A stretch of 56,960 nucleotides of DNA from QGNO01 sp964493125 (GTDB taxonomy: Bacteria > Chloroflexota > Dehalococcoidia > Lucifugimonadales > QGNO01), in contig CAZBMS010000004.1 in the NCBI GenBank assembly GCA_964493125.1, positions 1 through 56,960 of the forward strand, in the 5' to 3' direction. Positions within the stretch are counted from its first letter, which is position 1. Each line of letters opens with the position of its first letter. The position numbers and the translations under genes are program-made. A model generated the notes under the pieces. The model was not told the origin of the DNA, did not search any database, and was given only the letters and a program-made list of their open reading frames with translations. Below, piece by piece: positions 25,977 to 34,265 of this stretch.

Positions 25977-26224
25977 CATTCGGCCCTCAAAAGACTACTG
26001 GAAGCTCCCTGACACAGGTCAAAGGCTCTTCCAGCAAACATAAACTATACATTAACGGTTTCCTGTATGTCCATTAAGGGGCAATATAGTCCATTAACAA
26101 AAAAGCCTACCAATAGCAATTTGCGATACAAATGTAGTGAAAAAATACCCAAATAAGTTTAGTCTAGAAACCAACTATATTCATCAATATAATCTTAACC
26201 ATAAAGAAAGATACGGAGAAAATC
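25977..26224. other. Gene-free stretch before pdxA
   Basis: Together with the preceding structured part, 25754-26224 has no convincing gene. This second half is AT-rich and carries GTCCATTAA twice (26069 and 26091 regions), with GGAGA seven bases before the pdxA ATG as ribosome site. No clear promoter hexamers stand out. Confidence 0.5.
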
Positions 26225-27229
26225 ATGTCTACTCGACCAGTAATTGCAATTACATTAGGGGATCCATGTGGAATAGGCCCAGAAGTAGTCGCAAAAGCTC
26301 TGTCAAACCAAGAAATACATGACATTTGCGTTCCAGTAGTAGTTGGCAGTATAGCGGCTATGGAGCAAGGCAATAGTATCGCTAATACTTCACTTTATAT
26401 AAGAAAAGTGGAGTCGATTTCTTTAGTCAAATCTGTGCCTGGAGAAATTTCGGTGATTGATGCCAGTGAGGTACCCCTAGATTCAATTAAAATGGGGGAA
26501 ATATCAGCCTATGCGGGAAGAGCCAGTGTAGAATGGATCAAAAATGCTGCTCAATTATGTTTGGACGGAAAAGTAAACGGTATGGCCACCGCGCCAATAC
26601 ACAAAGAAGCAGCCATTCTTGCAGGATACAAAGAAGTTGGCCATATGGAAATCTTGCAAGCTATGACTCAATCTCCTCAAGTTGCCACTATGTTGATATC
26701 AGGAAACCTGCGGGTAGTTCACTTGACTACACATAGACCTCTTAGTGAAGCAGCGAATGCTGTGACCAAAGAAAATGTCCTGGCGAAAATAATTTTGACC
26801 AACGATTCTTTTAAACAATGGGGGTTTAAGTCTGTCCACATAGGAGTGGCTGCCCTGAATCCGCATGCCTCTGACGGCGGTTTGCTCGGTTCAGAAGAAA
26901 GCGAAGCTATAGAACCTGCCGTAAAAGAAGCTGTTGCTCAGGGAATAAACGCCATTGGCCCAATCCCGGCAGATACCATATTTCACCAAGCTATCAAAGG
27001 AGATTATGACGTCGTGCTGGCAATGTATCATGATCAAGGGCACATACCTGTTAAAGTATATGGTTTCGAACAAAGTATTAGTGTCAATTTGGGTCTACCT
27101 TTGACCCGAACATCTGTTGATCACGGAACAGCTTTTGACATAGCTGGAAAGGGCATAGCTCAAGCAACTAGCATGATCGAAGCTATAAGATTGGCTGCCT
27201 CAATAACATCAGGAAATGGTATGATTTAG
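26225..27229 (+). CDS. pdxA: 4-Hydroxythreonine-4-phosphate dehydrogenase family protein
   Basis: PdxA-fold, 334 residues, NAD-dependent oxidation and decarboxylation of a phosphorylated hydroxy-acid. MAITLGDP-type start ITLGDPCGIGPEVVAKAL, TAPIHKEA, and three metal-ligand histidines in VGHMEIL, LNPHASDGG and DTIFHQA; DVVLAMYHDQGHIPVK and RTSVDHGTAFDIAGKG follow. The family includes PdxA (pyridoxal phosphate synthesis) and PdxA2-type 4-phospho-D-threonate/erythronate dehydrogenases. No other DXP-dependent PLP gene is near, so the substrate is open. It starts after a terminator, so it is its own unit. Confidence 0.85.
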   Translation: MSTRPVIAITLGDPCGIGPEVVAKALSNQEIHDICVPVVVGSIAAMEQGNSIANTSLYIRKVESISLVKSVPGEISVIDASEVPLDSIKMGEISAYAGRASVEWIKNAAQLCLDGKVNGMATAPIHKEAAILAGYKEVGHMEILQAMTQSPQVATMLISGNLRVVHLTTHRPLSEAANAVTKENVLAKIILTNDSFKQWGFKSVHIGVAALNPHASDGGLLGSEESEAIEPAVKEAVAQGINAIGPIPADTIFHQAIKGDYDVVLAMYHDQGHIPVKVYGFEQSISVNLGLPLTRTSVDHGTAFDIAGKGIAQATSMIEAIRLAASITSGNGMI

Positions 27230-27318
27230 TCGGAATAAAAAACTTAAAATATATATTTCGATCTATAGATGAACTAGCATTTATATAATATGACTGTAAT
27301 TGTTATGGTGTTACTGAA

Positions 27319-28125
27319 ATGAATATAACATTCGTCGGTGGTGGGATAATGGCTGAAGCTATTATTAGTGGAATACTGAACCATGGAATGGCAAGACCCC
27401 AAGACATTAGCGTCAGCGATCCCATCGTTCAACGACGTCAACATCTAACAAATGAATATGGAATAAATGTCACCGACAGTAACGTAGAAGCGGTCGCCAA
27501 TTCAGGCATATTTGTACTCGCAATTAAACCTCAACATTTACTGGATGTTGCAAGCGATATCAAAGATTCAATAGGTCCCAGACAAACTGCTGTTTCCATA
27601 GTGGCGGGTGCTACATTACAAACTTTGACATCCTACTTAGACCATCAAAGCGTCATACGAGTAATGCCTAACACTCCGGCCCAAATTGGCGAAGGTATGA
27701 GCCTTTGGATCGCTTCATCATGGGTGAACGAAGAGCATAAGACATCTACTAGCAAGATTCTTGGTACGTTGGGTGAAAAATTGGAGGTCAACGATGAATC
27801 CTACATGGATATGGGAACTGCCCTAAGTGGAAGCGGACCGGCCTTCGTTTTTCTTTTCCTAGAAAGTCTAGTAAATGGAGCAGTTGCTCTAGGAATGCCA
27901 GTTTCAATGGCAAAAACTTTAGCGAAACAAACCCTATTTGGTAGTGCCAAACTCGTAATGGAATCAAGCAATGACCCTTCTAAACTTCGAGAGATGGTGA
28001 CTTCCCCAGGGGGGACTACAGCCGAAGGCATAAAGCTTTTTCAATCTATGGATTTTGAGGGAATTGTTGAAAATGCGCTTAAGGCTTCTTACGAAAGAGC
28101 TAAGCAGCTTGGAGTAACAAAATGA
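27319..28125 (+). CDS. proC: Pyrroline-5-carboxylate reductase
   Basis: Last enzyme of proline synthesis, 268 residues. Rossmann motif MNITFVGGGIMAEAIISGIL, FVLAIKPQHL, VIRVMPNTPAQIGEGMS, and the dimerisation/active-site region ALSGSGPAFVFLFLESL with SPGGTTAEGI near the end. An AT-rich stretch of 89 bases precedes it with TATAAT-like sequence. Its TGA overlaps the ATG of the yggT-like gene (ATGA), a pair often seen together. Confidence 0.95.
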   Translation: MNITFVGGGIMAEAIISGILNHGMARPQDISVSDPIVQRRQHLTNEYGINVTDSNVEAVANSGIFVLAIKPQHLLDVASDIKDSIGPRQTAVSIVAGATLQTLTSYLDHQSVIRVMPNTPAQIGEGMSLWIASSWVNEEHKTSTSKILGTLGEKLEVNDESYMDMGTALSGSGPAFVFLFLESLVNGAVALGMPVSMAKTLAKQTLFGSAKLVMESSNDPSKLREMVTSPGGTTAEGIKLFQSMDFEGIVENALKASYERAKQLGVTK

Positions 28126-28376
28126 ATCCAGAAGCACTTGTTGAGGCAATCGGAACACTGCTTTACCTAATAATTCTTTCTCGCATACTGCTGTCATGGT
28201 TCCCAAGCGTCTCACAGCAAAATCCGGTGGTAAGCTTCATTTATTTTATGAGTGAACCCATTCTTGGTCCTATAAGGCGGAGATTACCAGCAACTTCAGT
28301 TTTTGACTTCGCTCCCATGGTAGCCATAATACTAATATTCATTATTCAAGAAGTCCTCCTAAGGCTATTTCACTAA
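28122..28376 (+). CDS. YggT family membrane protein
   Basis: 84 residues with two hydrophobic segments (about 10-24 and 63-82) joined by SWFPSVSQQNPVVSFIYFMSEPILGPIRRRLP, the family pattern. Function is not firmly known; relatives lie near proC and division genes, and are linked to osmotic or division functions in plastids and bacteria. Coupled to proC by a 4-base overlap. Confidence 0.88.
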   Translation: MNPEALVEAIGTLLYLIILSRILLSWFPSVSQQNPVVSFIYFMSEPILGPIRRRLPATSVFDFAPMVAIILIFIIQEVLLRLFH

Positions 28377-28428
28377 TATTGACAATACACCTACGAACAA
28401 ACCTTAAATCCATACACTAGTAATGAGG

Positions 28429-28442
28429 CACTTTTAAAAGTG
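28429..28442. promoter_or_regulatory. 14-bp perfect palindrome before pepA
   Basis: CACTTTTAAAAGTG reads the same on both strands and lies 28 bases before the pepA ATG, downstream of a TTGACA at 28379. It may be an operator; being AT-rich it could also be chance. Confidence 0.35.
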
Positions 28443-28470
28443 ATTCTAGTAATAGAGAAAGGAGTATCTA

Positions 28471-29979
28471 ATGAAAGTAAAAGTGAGTAAAGGAAACGTC
28501 GCTACTATTGAAACCGACGCACTCATCGTAAATTTGTTTGAAGGAGTTAAAAAACCTGCTGGTGCGACCGGATCAGTAGACAGGCTTCTAGATGGCACAA
28601 TTTCCCAACTTATTCGAGAAGGTGAAGTTACTGGTAAGAAAAATGAGGCCACCCTAATCCATACACTTAATAAGATGCCTGCATCTAGAGTAATGATTGT
28701 AGGACTCGGTCAAAAATCAAAGTTTTCTCCAGATGTACTGAGGCAGGTCCTAGGCACTGCTATGCGTCGACTCCGAGGCCTCAAGGTGAAACGTGTAGTC
28801 AGCATTGCACATGGTGCAGGTATAGGGGAGATGGAACCTGCGGTTTCATCTCAAGCCATTACTGAAGGCGCAATACTAGGCTTATATAAATTTGATAAAT
28901 ATAAAACGTTACTCAAAAATCAGGCTAGCATAGACGAGTTAGCCATAGTCGAGGAAGATGATTCAAAAATTAAGCTACTAAAGGCAGGTGTAAATAAAGG
29001 ACAGATCGTTGCAGAAGCTGCTAATTTCGCGCGTGATCTAGGAAACGAACCAGCTAATATATTGACTCCTACTGAACTTGCTGATCGAGCCAAGAAAATG
29101 GCCATGGACGTAGGATTAGAATACGAAGTTCTAGATAGGAAGCAAATGGAAAAACTTGGCATGGGTGCCTTGTTGGCAGTTGCAGCAGGAAGCAATAGAC
29201 CACCAAAGTTTATTATCCTCAAACACATAGGGGATCCGAAAAATGAAGGCAACAATCTGGCCCTCTGCGGCAAAGGCATCACATTCGATTCCGGCGGTAT
29301 ATCCATAAAACCAGCCGCAGGTATGGGAGCGATGAAAGGCGACATGGCAGGTGGCGCTTCGGTAATAGGAGCGATGATGGCTATAGCCCAAATCAAACCC
29401 AAGATCAACGTTATGGGGCTCATTCCCGCCACCGAAAATATGTCTGGCGGATCTGCTTATCACCCAGGAGATGTCGTTCAAACAATGCTAGGGAAAACCT
29501 TTGAGATTATAAGTACGGATGCGGAAGGTCGCATGGTACTTGCTGACGCTTTATTTTACGCAGTACAACATCAACAAAAAAGATTAGTGGATGTCGCTAC
29601 ATTGACAGGAGCAGCCAGTATCGCACTAGGAAATTTGGCTGCAGCAATAATGGGTAATGATCAGACACTGATAGACCAAATTATTGACTCTGGTGAAACC
29701 ACTGGCGAAAGATTTTGGCAACTACCTATGTGGGAAGAGTACAGAGAAGAAATTGTAAGTGACATCGCAGATATCAAGAACTCAGGCACGCGAGGTGCAG
29801 GAACTATCGCTGGTGGTTATTTCATTCAAGAGTTCGCAGAAGGAGTGCCTTGGGCACATCTTGATATTGCAGCAATGGCTCGGACTGACCAAGAAAAAGG
29901 TTACATAGTTAAGGGGCATACTGGTTTCCCTGTACGAACGTTAATTAAATTAGCCGAAACTCTTGCCGGCATAAAATAA
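28471..29979 (+). CDS. pepA: Leucyl aminopeptidase (M17, PepA-like)
   Basis: Cytosolic hexameric dizinc aminopeptidase, 502 residues. N-terminal macro-like domain, then the catalytic domain with NLALCGKGITFDSGGISIKPAAGMGAMKGDMAGG (metal-binding Lys and Asp) and the signature TDAEGRMVLADAL. The Asn usual just before TDAEGR is Ser here (ISTDAEGR); the metal-binding Asp and Glu remain. AAGGAG precedes the ATG. Stands alone between yggT and mtaB. Confidence 0.93.
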   Translation: MKVKVSKGNVATIETDALIVNLFEGVKKPAGATGSVDRLLDGTISQLIREGEVTGKKNEATLIHTLNKMPASRVMIVGLGQKSKFSPDVLRQVLGTAMRRLRGLKVKRVVSIAHGAGIGEMEPAVSSQAITEGAILGLYKFDKYKTLLKNQASIDELAIVEEDDSKIKLLKAGVNKGQIVAEAANFARDLGNEPANILTPTELADRAKKMAMDVGLEYEVLDRKQMEKLGMGALLAVAAGSNRPPKFIILKHIGDPKNEGNNLALCGKGITFDSGGISIKPAAGMGAMKGDMAGGASVIGAMMAIAQIKPKINVMGLIPATENMSGGSAYHPGDVVQTMLGKTFEIISTDAEGRMVLADALFYAVQHQQKRLVDVATLTGAASIALGNLAAAIMGNDQTLIDQIIDSGETTGERFWQLPMWEEYREEIVSDIADIKNSGTRGAGTIAGGYFIQEFAEGVPWAHLDIAAMARTDQEKGYIVKGHTGFPVRTLIKLAETLAGIK

Positions 29980-30045
29980 GTGATAGGGTACCTTTAAAAT
30001 CGCTCTACCCATAAATAACCTTTATCGCGTGTGGCTACAGAAGGC

Positions 30046-31332
30046 ATGGAAGCACCTAAAGTATATATAGAAACTCATGGATGTAAGCTTAACGAGGCAG
30101 ACAGCCAAAATCTATCCAGGCAATTAATTGAGGCTGGATACAAATTGGCTGCAACCCCAGAGCAGGCTAGCGTCCACATAGTTAACACATGCACAGTAAC
30201 TCATGTGGCGGACAGGAAAGCTCGACAAGCCATTCGAAAAGCGAAGAGAATCAATGAAACATCTCTAGTAATTGCTACAGGTTGTTACGTCGAAAGATCC
30301 CCAGAAGAAGTCTCACAATTAGAAGGGTTAGACCTATTAATAGGCAACAGGTTGAAAAACTCGATAGTCGACCAAATTGGTACTCTTTTGGATTTCGTTT
30401 CCCCAAAAAGCCAAGTGCCTACAAGTCCAGACGAGGAATCTATTTCACCAAGTACGTCGCGCTCAATGATCAAGATTCAAGAGGGATGTAACCAAATTTG
30501 TTCCTACTGCATAGTACCAAAAGTCCGTGGTCGCGAGCGGAGTGTAGGCACTACAATACTAATTGAACATATAAATAAGATATTTAAAGACGGATATAAG
30601 GAAGTAGTACTCACTGGCACTCAACTAGGATCATACGGCTTTGACCTGGATGACACCTCTCTACACAAGATGCTCTCTAAAGTATTAGAAGAAACGACCA
30701 TACCAAGGCTTAGAGTGTCCTCTTTACAACCGCAGGAAATTAGTGAAGAACTAATTCGGCTTTGGGACAACGAGCGTCTTTGTAGGCATTTTCATTTGCC
30801 ATTACAAAGTGGGTCTTCTACATTATTGTCAAAAATGAGGAGGAGATACTCCGCTTTAGAATACAAACAAGCCATCGAGCTAATTAGGTCCCGCTTTCCT
30901 TCTGCGGCAATAACTGCAGACGTGATTGTAGGATTTCCAGGGGAAACTGAGAAACAATTTACTGAAACTTACAATTTATGCAAAAAAATCAAGTTCGCAA
31001 ATATACACCTTTTCCCCTACTCTTCGCGACCAGGCACTTCAGCATATTACCTGCCAAACAAAGTGGACCCAAAAGAAATTAGGAAGCGGATGAACCTAAT
31101 GCTAAGTTTGGCAAAGGAACAAGCCTCCGATTACAGGAATAGCATCCTAGGTACAAAAAGAAAAGTCCTATGGGAAACGTCTAAGAAAGTAGGAGACACT
31201 ACTAGCTGGTCTGGACTAACTGACAACTATATTAGAGTAAATACCGCGTCGAATAGACCGCTACGTAATGTCATAACTTCTGTAACATTGGACAAATTTA
31301 CTAACGGCACGGTATGGGCGAGGATTCTATAG
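30046..31332 (+). CDS. mtaB: tRNA t6A37 methylthiotransferase (MtaB type)
   Basis: Radical-SAM enzyme that adds a methylthio group to t6A37 of tRNAs reading ANN codons. N-terminal UPF0004 domain with VYIETHGCKLNEADSQ, VNTCTVTHVADRKARQ and GCYVERSP (three Fe-S cysteines), radical SAM CNQICSYCIVPKVRGRERS (CxxxCxxC), and a C-terminal TRAM region (WSGLTDNYIRVN). THGCKLNxxDS and the cysteine context point to MtaB rather than MiaB. Start ATG 30046 puts the conserved core five residues in; GTG 30031 is possible. Confidence 0.9.
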   Translation: MEAPKVYIETHGCKLNEADSQNLSRQLIEAGYKLAATPEQASVHIVNTCTVTHVADRKARQAIRKAKRINETSLVIATGCYVERSPEEVSQLEGLDLLIGNRLKNSIVDQIGTLLDFVSPKSQVPTSPDEESISPSTSRSMIKIQEGCNQICSYCIVPKVRGRERSVGTTILIEHINKIFKDGYKEVVLTGTQLGSYGFDLDDTSLHKMLSKVLEETTIPRLRVSSLQPQEISEELIRLWDNERLCRHFHLPLQSGSSTLLSKMRRRYSALEYKQAIELIRSRFPSAAITADVIVGFPGETEKQFTETYNLCKKIKFANIHLFPYSSRPGTSAYYLPNKVDPKEIRKRMNLMLSLAKEQASDYRNSILGTKRKVLWETSKKVGDTTSWSGLTDNYIRVNTASNRPLRNVITSVTLDKFTNGTVWARIL

Positions 31333-31367
31333 CCAACGGTATTTACGACTCGAACAGCTATAGCAAA

Positions 31368-32204
31368 TTATAGGGCTACAGATCGAAAACTGTAATGTCC
31401 ATTTCGACGTTCGAGATAACCAGCCTTTTCATCATATCCGTGACTAAAAATCATCAGCCAACCACTACTCTCAGCCTCTTTCAAAATCTCCCGTTTCCAA
31501 GCCAAGGTTTCTTCTGGGTCATGGTCTACAGAAGCTATGCAGGTTAAATCTAAATGGTGCCTAGTTGGTATCAGGTCACCCATAAAGGCAACTTTTTCGC
31601 CACCGTAGTTCACCAAAACTATCTGATGCCCAGGCGCGGGCCCGTGTGCTACTTTCACTCTAACTCCTGGCGCCACATCCTCATCCCCATCAAGCAAACA
31701 TAGTTGCTCACGATCTTTCAGCGGCATAAAATCTTCTGGGTTAAAATATTCTGCACCTCTCTCAGTTGGCTGTATAGCCTGCTCCCAAGCATCCGACTGA
31801 ACGTAGTAAGTAGCATTTGGAAAAGTGGGGACTGGGGCTCCTGAACGATCTAGGCGTGTGCTTCCACCACTGTGATCAAACTGGAGATGCGTAAGGATTA
31901 CGCCAGTAACATCTTTTGGTCCAATACCATGACTTCTGAACTCTCGCGCAAGTCGGCTAGTTCCCAAACCAAACTTGTCTTTAGCAGAATCAGATTGTTT
32001 GGTTCCAACACCAGTGTCTACCAATATACATTTATCGCCATTCTTGATAAGTAAACAATTTAAGCCCATCGTTACACGGTTTCGTCTATCAGGAGATTTT
32101 TTTTGTTCCCAGTCTACCTTAGGGACAGAACCAAAAACGCACCCTCCATCTACCTTTATTACTCCATCACTGAGAAGCATTAGAGAGGTACCTTGAGTTC
32201 TCAT
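31368..32204 (-). CDS. Metallo-beta-lactamase-fold hydrolase
   Basis: 278 residues from ATG 32204 (GGAGA eight bases upstream). MBL fold with ILVDTGVGTKQ, THLQFDHSGG (about 105-114), AHGPAPGHQIV and FMGDLIPTRHH. The usual HxHxDH motif reads HLQFDH, so the second metal His is Gln (codon CAG); Asp, the other His ligands and the late GHQ and GD motifs remain. Relatives include AHL lactonase-like and other hydrolases of unknown substrate. It converges with mtaB with 35 bases between. Confidence 0.85.
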   Translation of the reverse strand: MRTQGTSLMLLSDGVIKVDGGCVFGSVPKVDWEQKKSPDRRNRVTMGLNCLLIKNGDKCILVDTGVGTKQSDSAKDKFGLGTSRLAREFRSHGIGPKDVTGVILTHLQFDHSGGSTRLDRSGAPVPTFPNATYYVQSDAWEQAIQPTERGAEYFNPEDFMPLKDREQLCLLDGDEDVAPGVRVKVAHGPAPGHQIVLVNYGGEKVAFMGDLIPTRHHLDLTCIASVDHDPEETLAWKREILKEAESSGWLMIFSHGYDEKAGYLERRNGHYSFRSVAL

Positions 32205-32222
32205 TTTTTGACATCTCCACAA

Positions 32223-32566
32223 AAAAAATCCATCATCAACCGTTAAACAGACAGGACCACTTAATAGCGGTTACATTAATGGGGTATTACGGCTTCACCA
32301 GCCACTCGATTCAAACCACGAAACGAAGCAAAGAATAAGCCATCGTAATCCGCCGGACAGACCCCCCAAAAAGAGTCCGACTTAGATCAAGAACCTTAGG
32401 AGGCAACATTTCTTGGTGCACCTTAACTGCGGTCGTAATGTCTGTCAACCCTAAAATTTAGTTGAATTGAATCAATCATAAATTTCAACTAAAATCAGAC
32501 CATATAAGCGGTCAATTTATAAGTGTTTTAGGTACAAAACATCAAACACAAGATACGAGGTGAGTC
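32223..32566. other. Gene-free stretch before the J-domain gene
   Basis: No coding frame here is convincing. One perfect 10-bp AT-rich inverted repeat, TTTAGTTGAA (32457-32466) / TTCAACTAAA (32484-32493) with a 17-base loop, is visible, and GAGGTG (32557-32562) is the ribosome site of the next gene. Nothing else is recognised. Confidence 0.5.
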
Positions 32567-32905
32567 ATAAAAATACCTTTATTTCTTATAACCTGGATAG
32601 GTGTTATATTAATCCGATTCCTGCTTCGTCAAGCACAAAAAAAAGGATCCAGTGACGATAGGACGCGGCATCAAAGTCACAGCTCTCACAGATCCCCTTT
32701 TGGTTCGAGATCCAACAAAAAATCGGCATACGACATCTTGGGGGTAAGCCCCAAATCTACTAGGGGTGAAATTACAAAAAGATACCGTGAGCTAGTACGT
32801 AAATACCACCCTGACAAGGTTGCTCATCTGGCGGTAGAGTTTAGAGATATAGCTGAAAAACGTATAAAAGAAATTAACGGCGCATATAACGAACTAACAC
32901 GTTAA
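32567..32905 (+). CDS. Small membrane-anchored J-domain protein with AUA start
   Basis: 112 residues: a membrane helix (about 3-20, PLFLITWIGVILIRFLL), a short polar linker, then a J domain YDILGVSPKSTRGEITKRYRELVRKYHPDK (HPD at 81-83) ending INGAYNEL. J domains stimulate Hsp70. The frame is closed upstream by TGA at 32561, and no ATG, GTG or TTG occurs before the J domain, so standard gene finding would miss it. GAGG lies six bases before ATA at 32567, making AUA the best start; ATA 32573 is also possible. A sequencing error at the start codon is the alternative. Confidence 0.75.
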   Translation: MKIPLFLITWIGVILIRFLLRQAQKKGSSDDRTRHQSHSSHRSPFGSRSNKKSAYDILGVSPKSTRGEITKRYRELVRKYHPDKVAHLAVEFRDIAEKRIKEINGAYNELTR

Positions 32906-32972
32906 CCTACATTAATATTTGAATAATGTATGCTGTCGAATATCGATATGATAAATTCGATAATGGAAACCA

Positions 32973-34265
32973 ATGGAATCTAAAGACAACGTACGCTATA
33001 AACTCGCCCACCGTACTCCGTTCTTCTATGGATGGATAATCGTTCTTGCTGCGTTCCTAGGCTCGTTTGCAGGCGGAGGGCTGCAAAGCTTTACATTCGG
33101 CGTTTTCATAAAACCAATGTCAGACTCATTGGGATGGAGCCGTGCTGCTCTGGTAGGTGCACTAACTGTCCGGACTTATGTATCAGCTTTGCTAGGACCT
33201 TTATTTGGAAGAGTCGTAGACCATCATGGGCCTAGGCACATAATGGCTGCATCAGCACTGATAGGCGGGATTGCCGCATTACTTCTAACACAAGTCAGGG
33301 AGCTCTGGCAGTTTTATGCTATTTTCGCACTTTTAGGACTAGCTGGTGGGACTGGAGCCGGAGCTCTGGTTGTCCAAGCCACTGTAGTCAAGTGGTTCGT
33401 GCGCTTAAGAGGCAGGGCTGTTGCACTAAGCACCATGGGTAACGCTGCCGCTGGAGCAATTCTAGCGCCATTCGTGGGATTCATTATTGTCCAATCTGGT
33501 TGGGAAAGTGGATGGATAACCATGGCAGTGGTTTTCCTAGTGTTGCTTCTTCCAGTTTCTCTACTAATGGTTAGACAGCCCGAAGACGTTGGGCTTTTCC
33601 CAGACGGGTCCAAATCCAATGAAGAACTAAATCAAACATACATAAGCAGGTTAGGCAGAGAATCTGCGGTGTCATGGACACTGAAGGAAGCTTTAAGAAC
33701 TAAGGCCTTATGGTTAATCCTAGCAGCGCAAATGATAGGTGGAGCACCAGTTTCTTCGATAGTTCTCCATGAGTTTAGCTTTGTAACTGATGAAGGATTC
33801 AGTTCGATATTAGCTGCGACCATTCTGAGTACTCACGCGATCTCTGCTTCTATGGCGAGACTCATTTGGGGATTCTTAGTAGAACGGTACCATGTAAGGT
33901 ACTGCTTCGCTATATCGAGTTCTGGAGCAGCGATAGGCGTATTATTCCTACTAGTGGGCCTAAAGTTAAGCTTCTTGCCACTACTATTCTTATTTGCAGT
34001 CGTTTACGGCATCAACGTAGGGGGGCATGCAGTACTCACCTCAGTCGTAACCGCCAACTATTTCGGCAGAGATTTTGTGGGTACCATCCGGGGAACTCTC
34101 ATGCCAATCACCACAACCTCGGTAGCCATAGGGCCAGTTGCGGTAGGGCTTGTATACGATTTCTCAGGATCATACTTCCCAGCTTATGCAGTTATGCTTG
34201 TAATGTTTTTTATCTCGGCATTCATAATGCTTCTCGCTAAACCTCCAACAAAAATCGCAGTTTGA
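32973..34265 (+). CDS. MFS transporter, FYGW/monocarboxylate-like
   Basis: 430 residues with about 12 membrane segments. The N-terminal FFYGWIIVLAAFLGSF and the loop RVVDHHGPRHIM are typical of the oxalate/formate-antiporter and monocarboxylate-porter side of MFS. Substrate unknown, most likely an organic acid. Its stop overlaps the TTG that opens the lipoprotein gene. A second carrier of the same type lies at 42.2 kb. Confidence 0.88.
   Translation: MESKDNVRYKLAHRTPFFYGWIIVLAAFLGSFAGGGLQSFTFGVFIKPMSDSLGWSRAALVGALTVRTYVSALLGPLFGRVVDHHGPRHIMAASALIGGIAALLLTQVRELWQFYAIFALLGLAGGTGAGALVVQATVVKWFVRLRGRAVALSTMGNAAAGAILAPFVGFIIVQSGWESGWITMAVVFLVLLLPVSLLMVRQPEDVGLFPDGSKSNEELNQTYISRLGRESAVSWTLKEALRTKALWLILAAQMIGGAPVSSIVLHEFSFVTDEGFSSILAATILSTHAISASMARLIWGFLVERYHVRYCFAISSSGAAIGVLFLLVGLKLSFLPLLFLFAVVYGINVGGHAVLTSVVTANYFGRDFVGTIRGTLMPITTTSVAIGPVAVGLVYDFSGSYFPAYAVMLVMFFISAFIMLLAKPPTKIAV

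Noticed and set aside
25813..26077. Two overlapping open frames in the GC-rich stretch before pdxA
   Set aside because: They run through the hairpins and terminator; composition is an artefact of GC-rich structured DNA.
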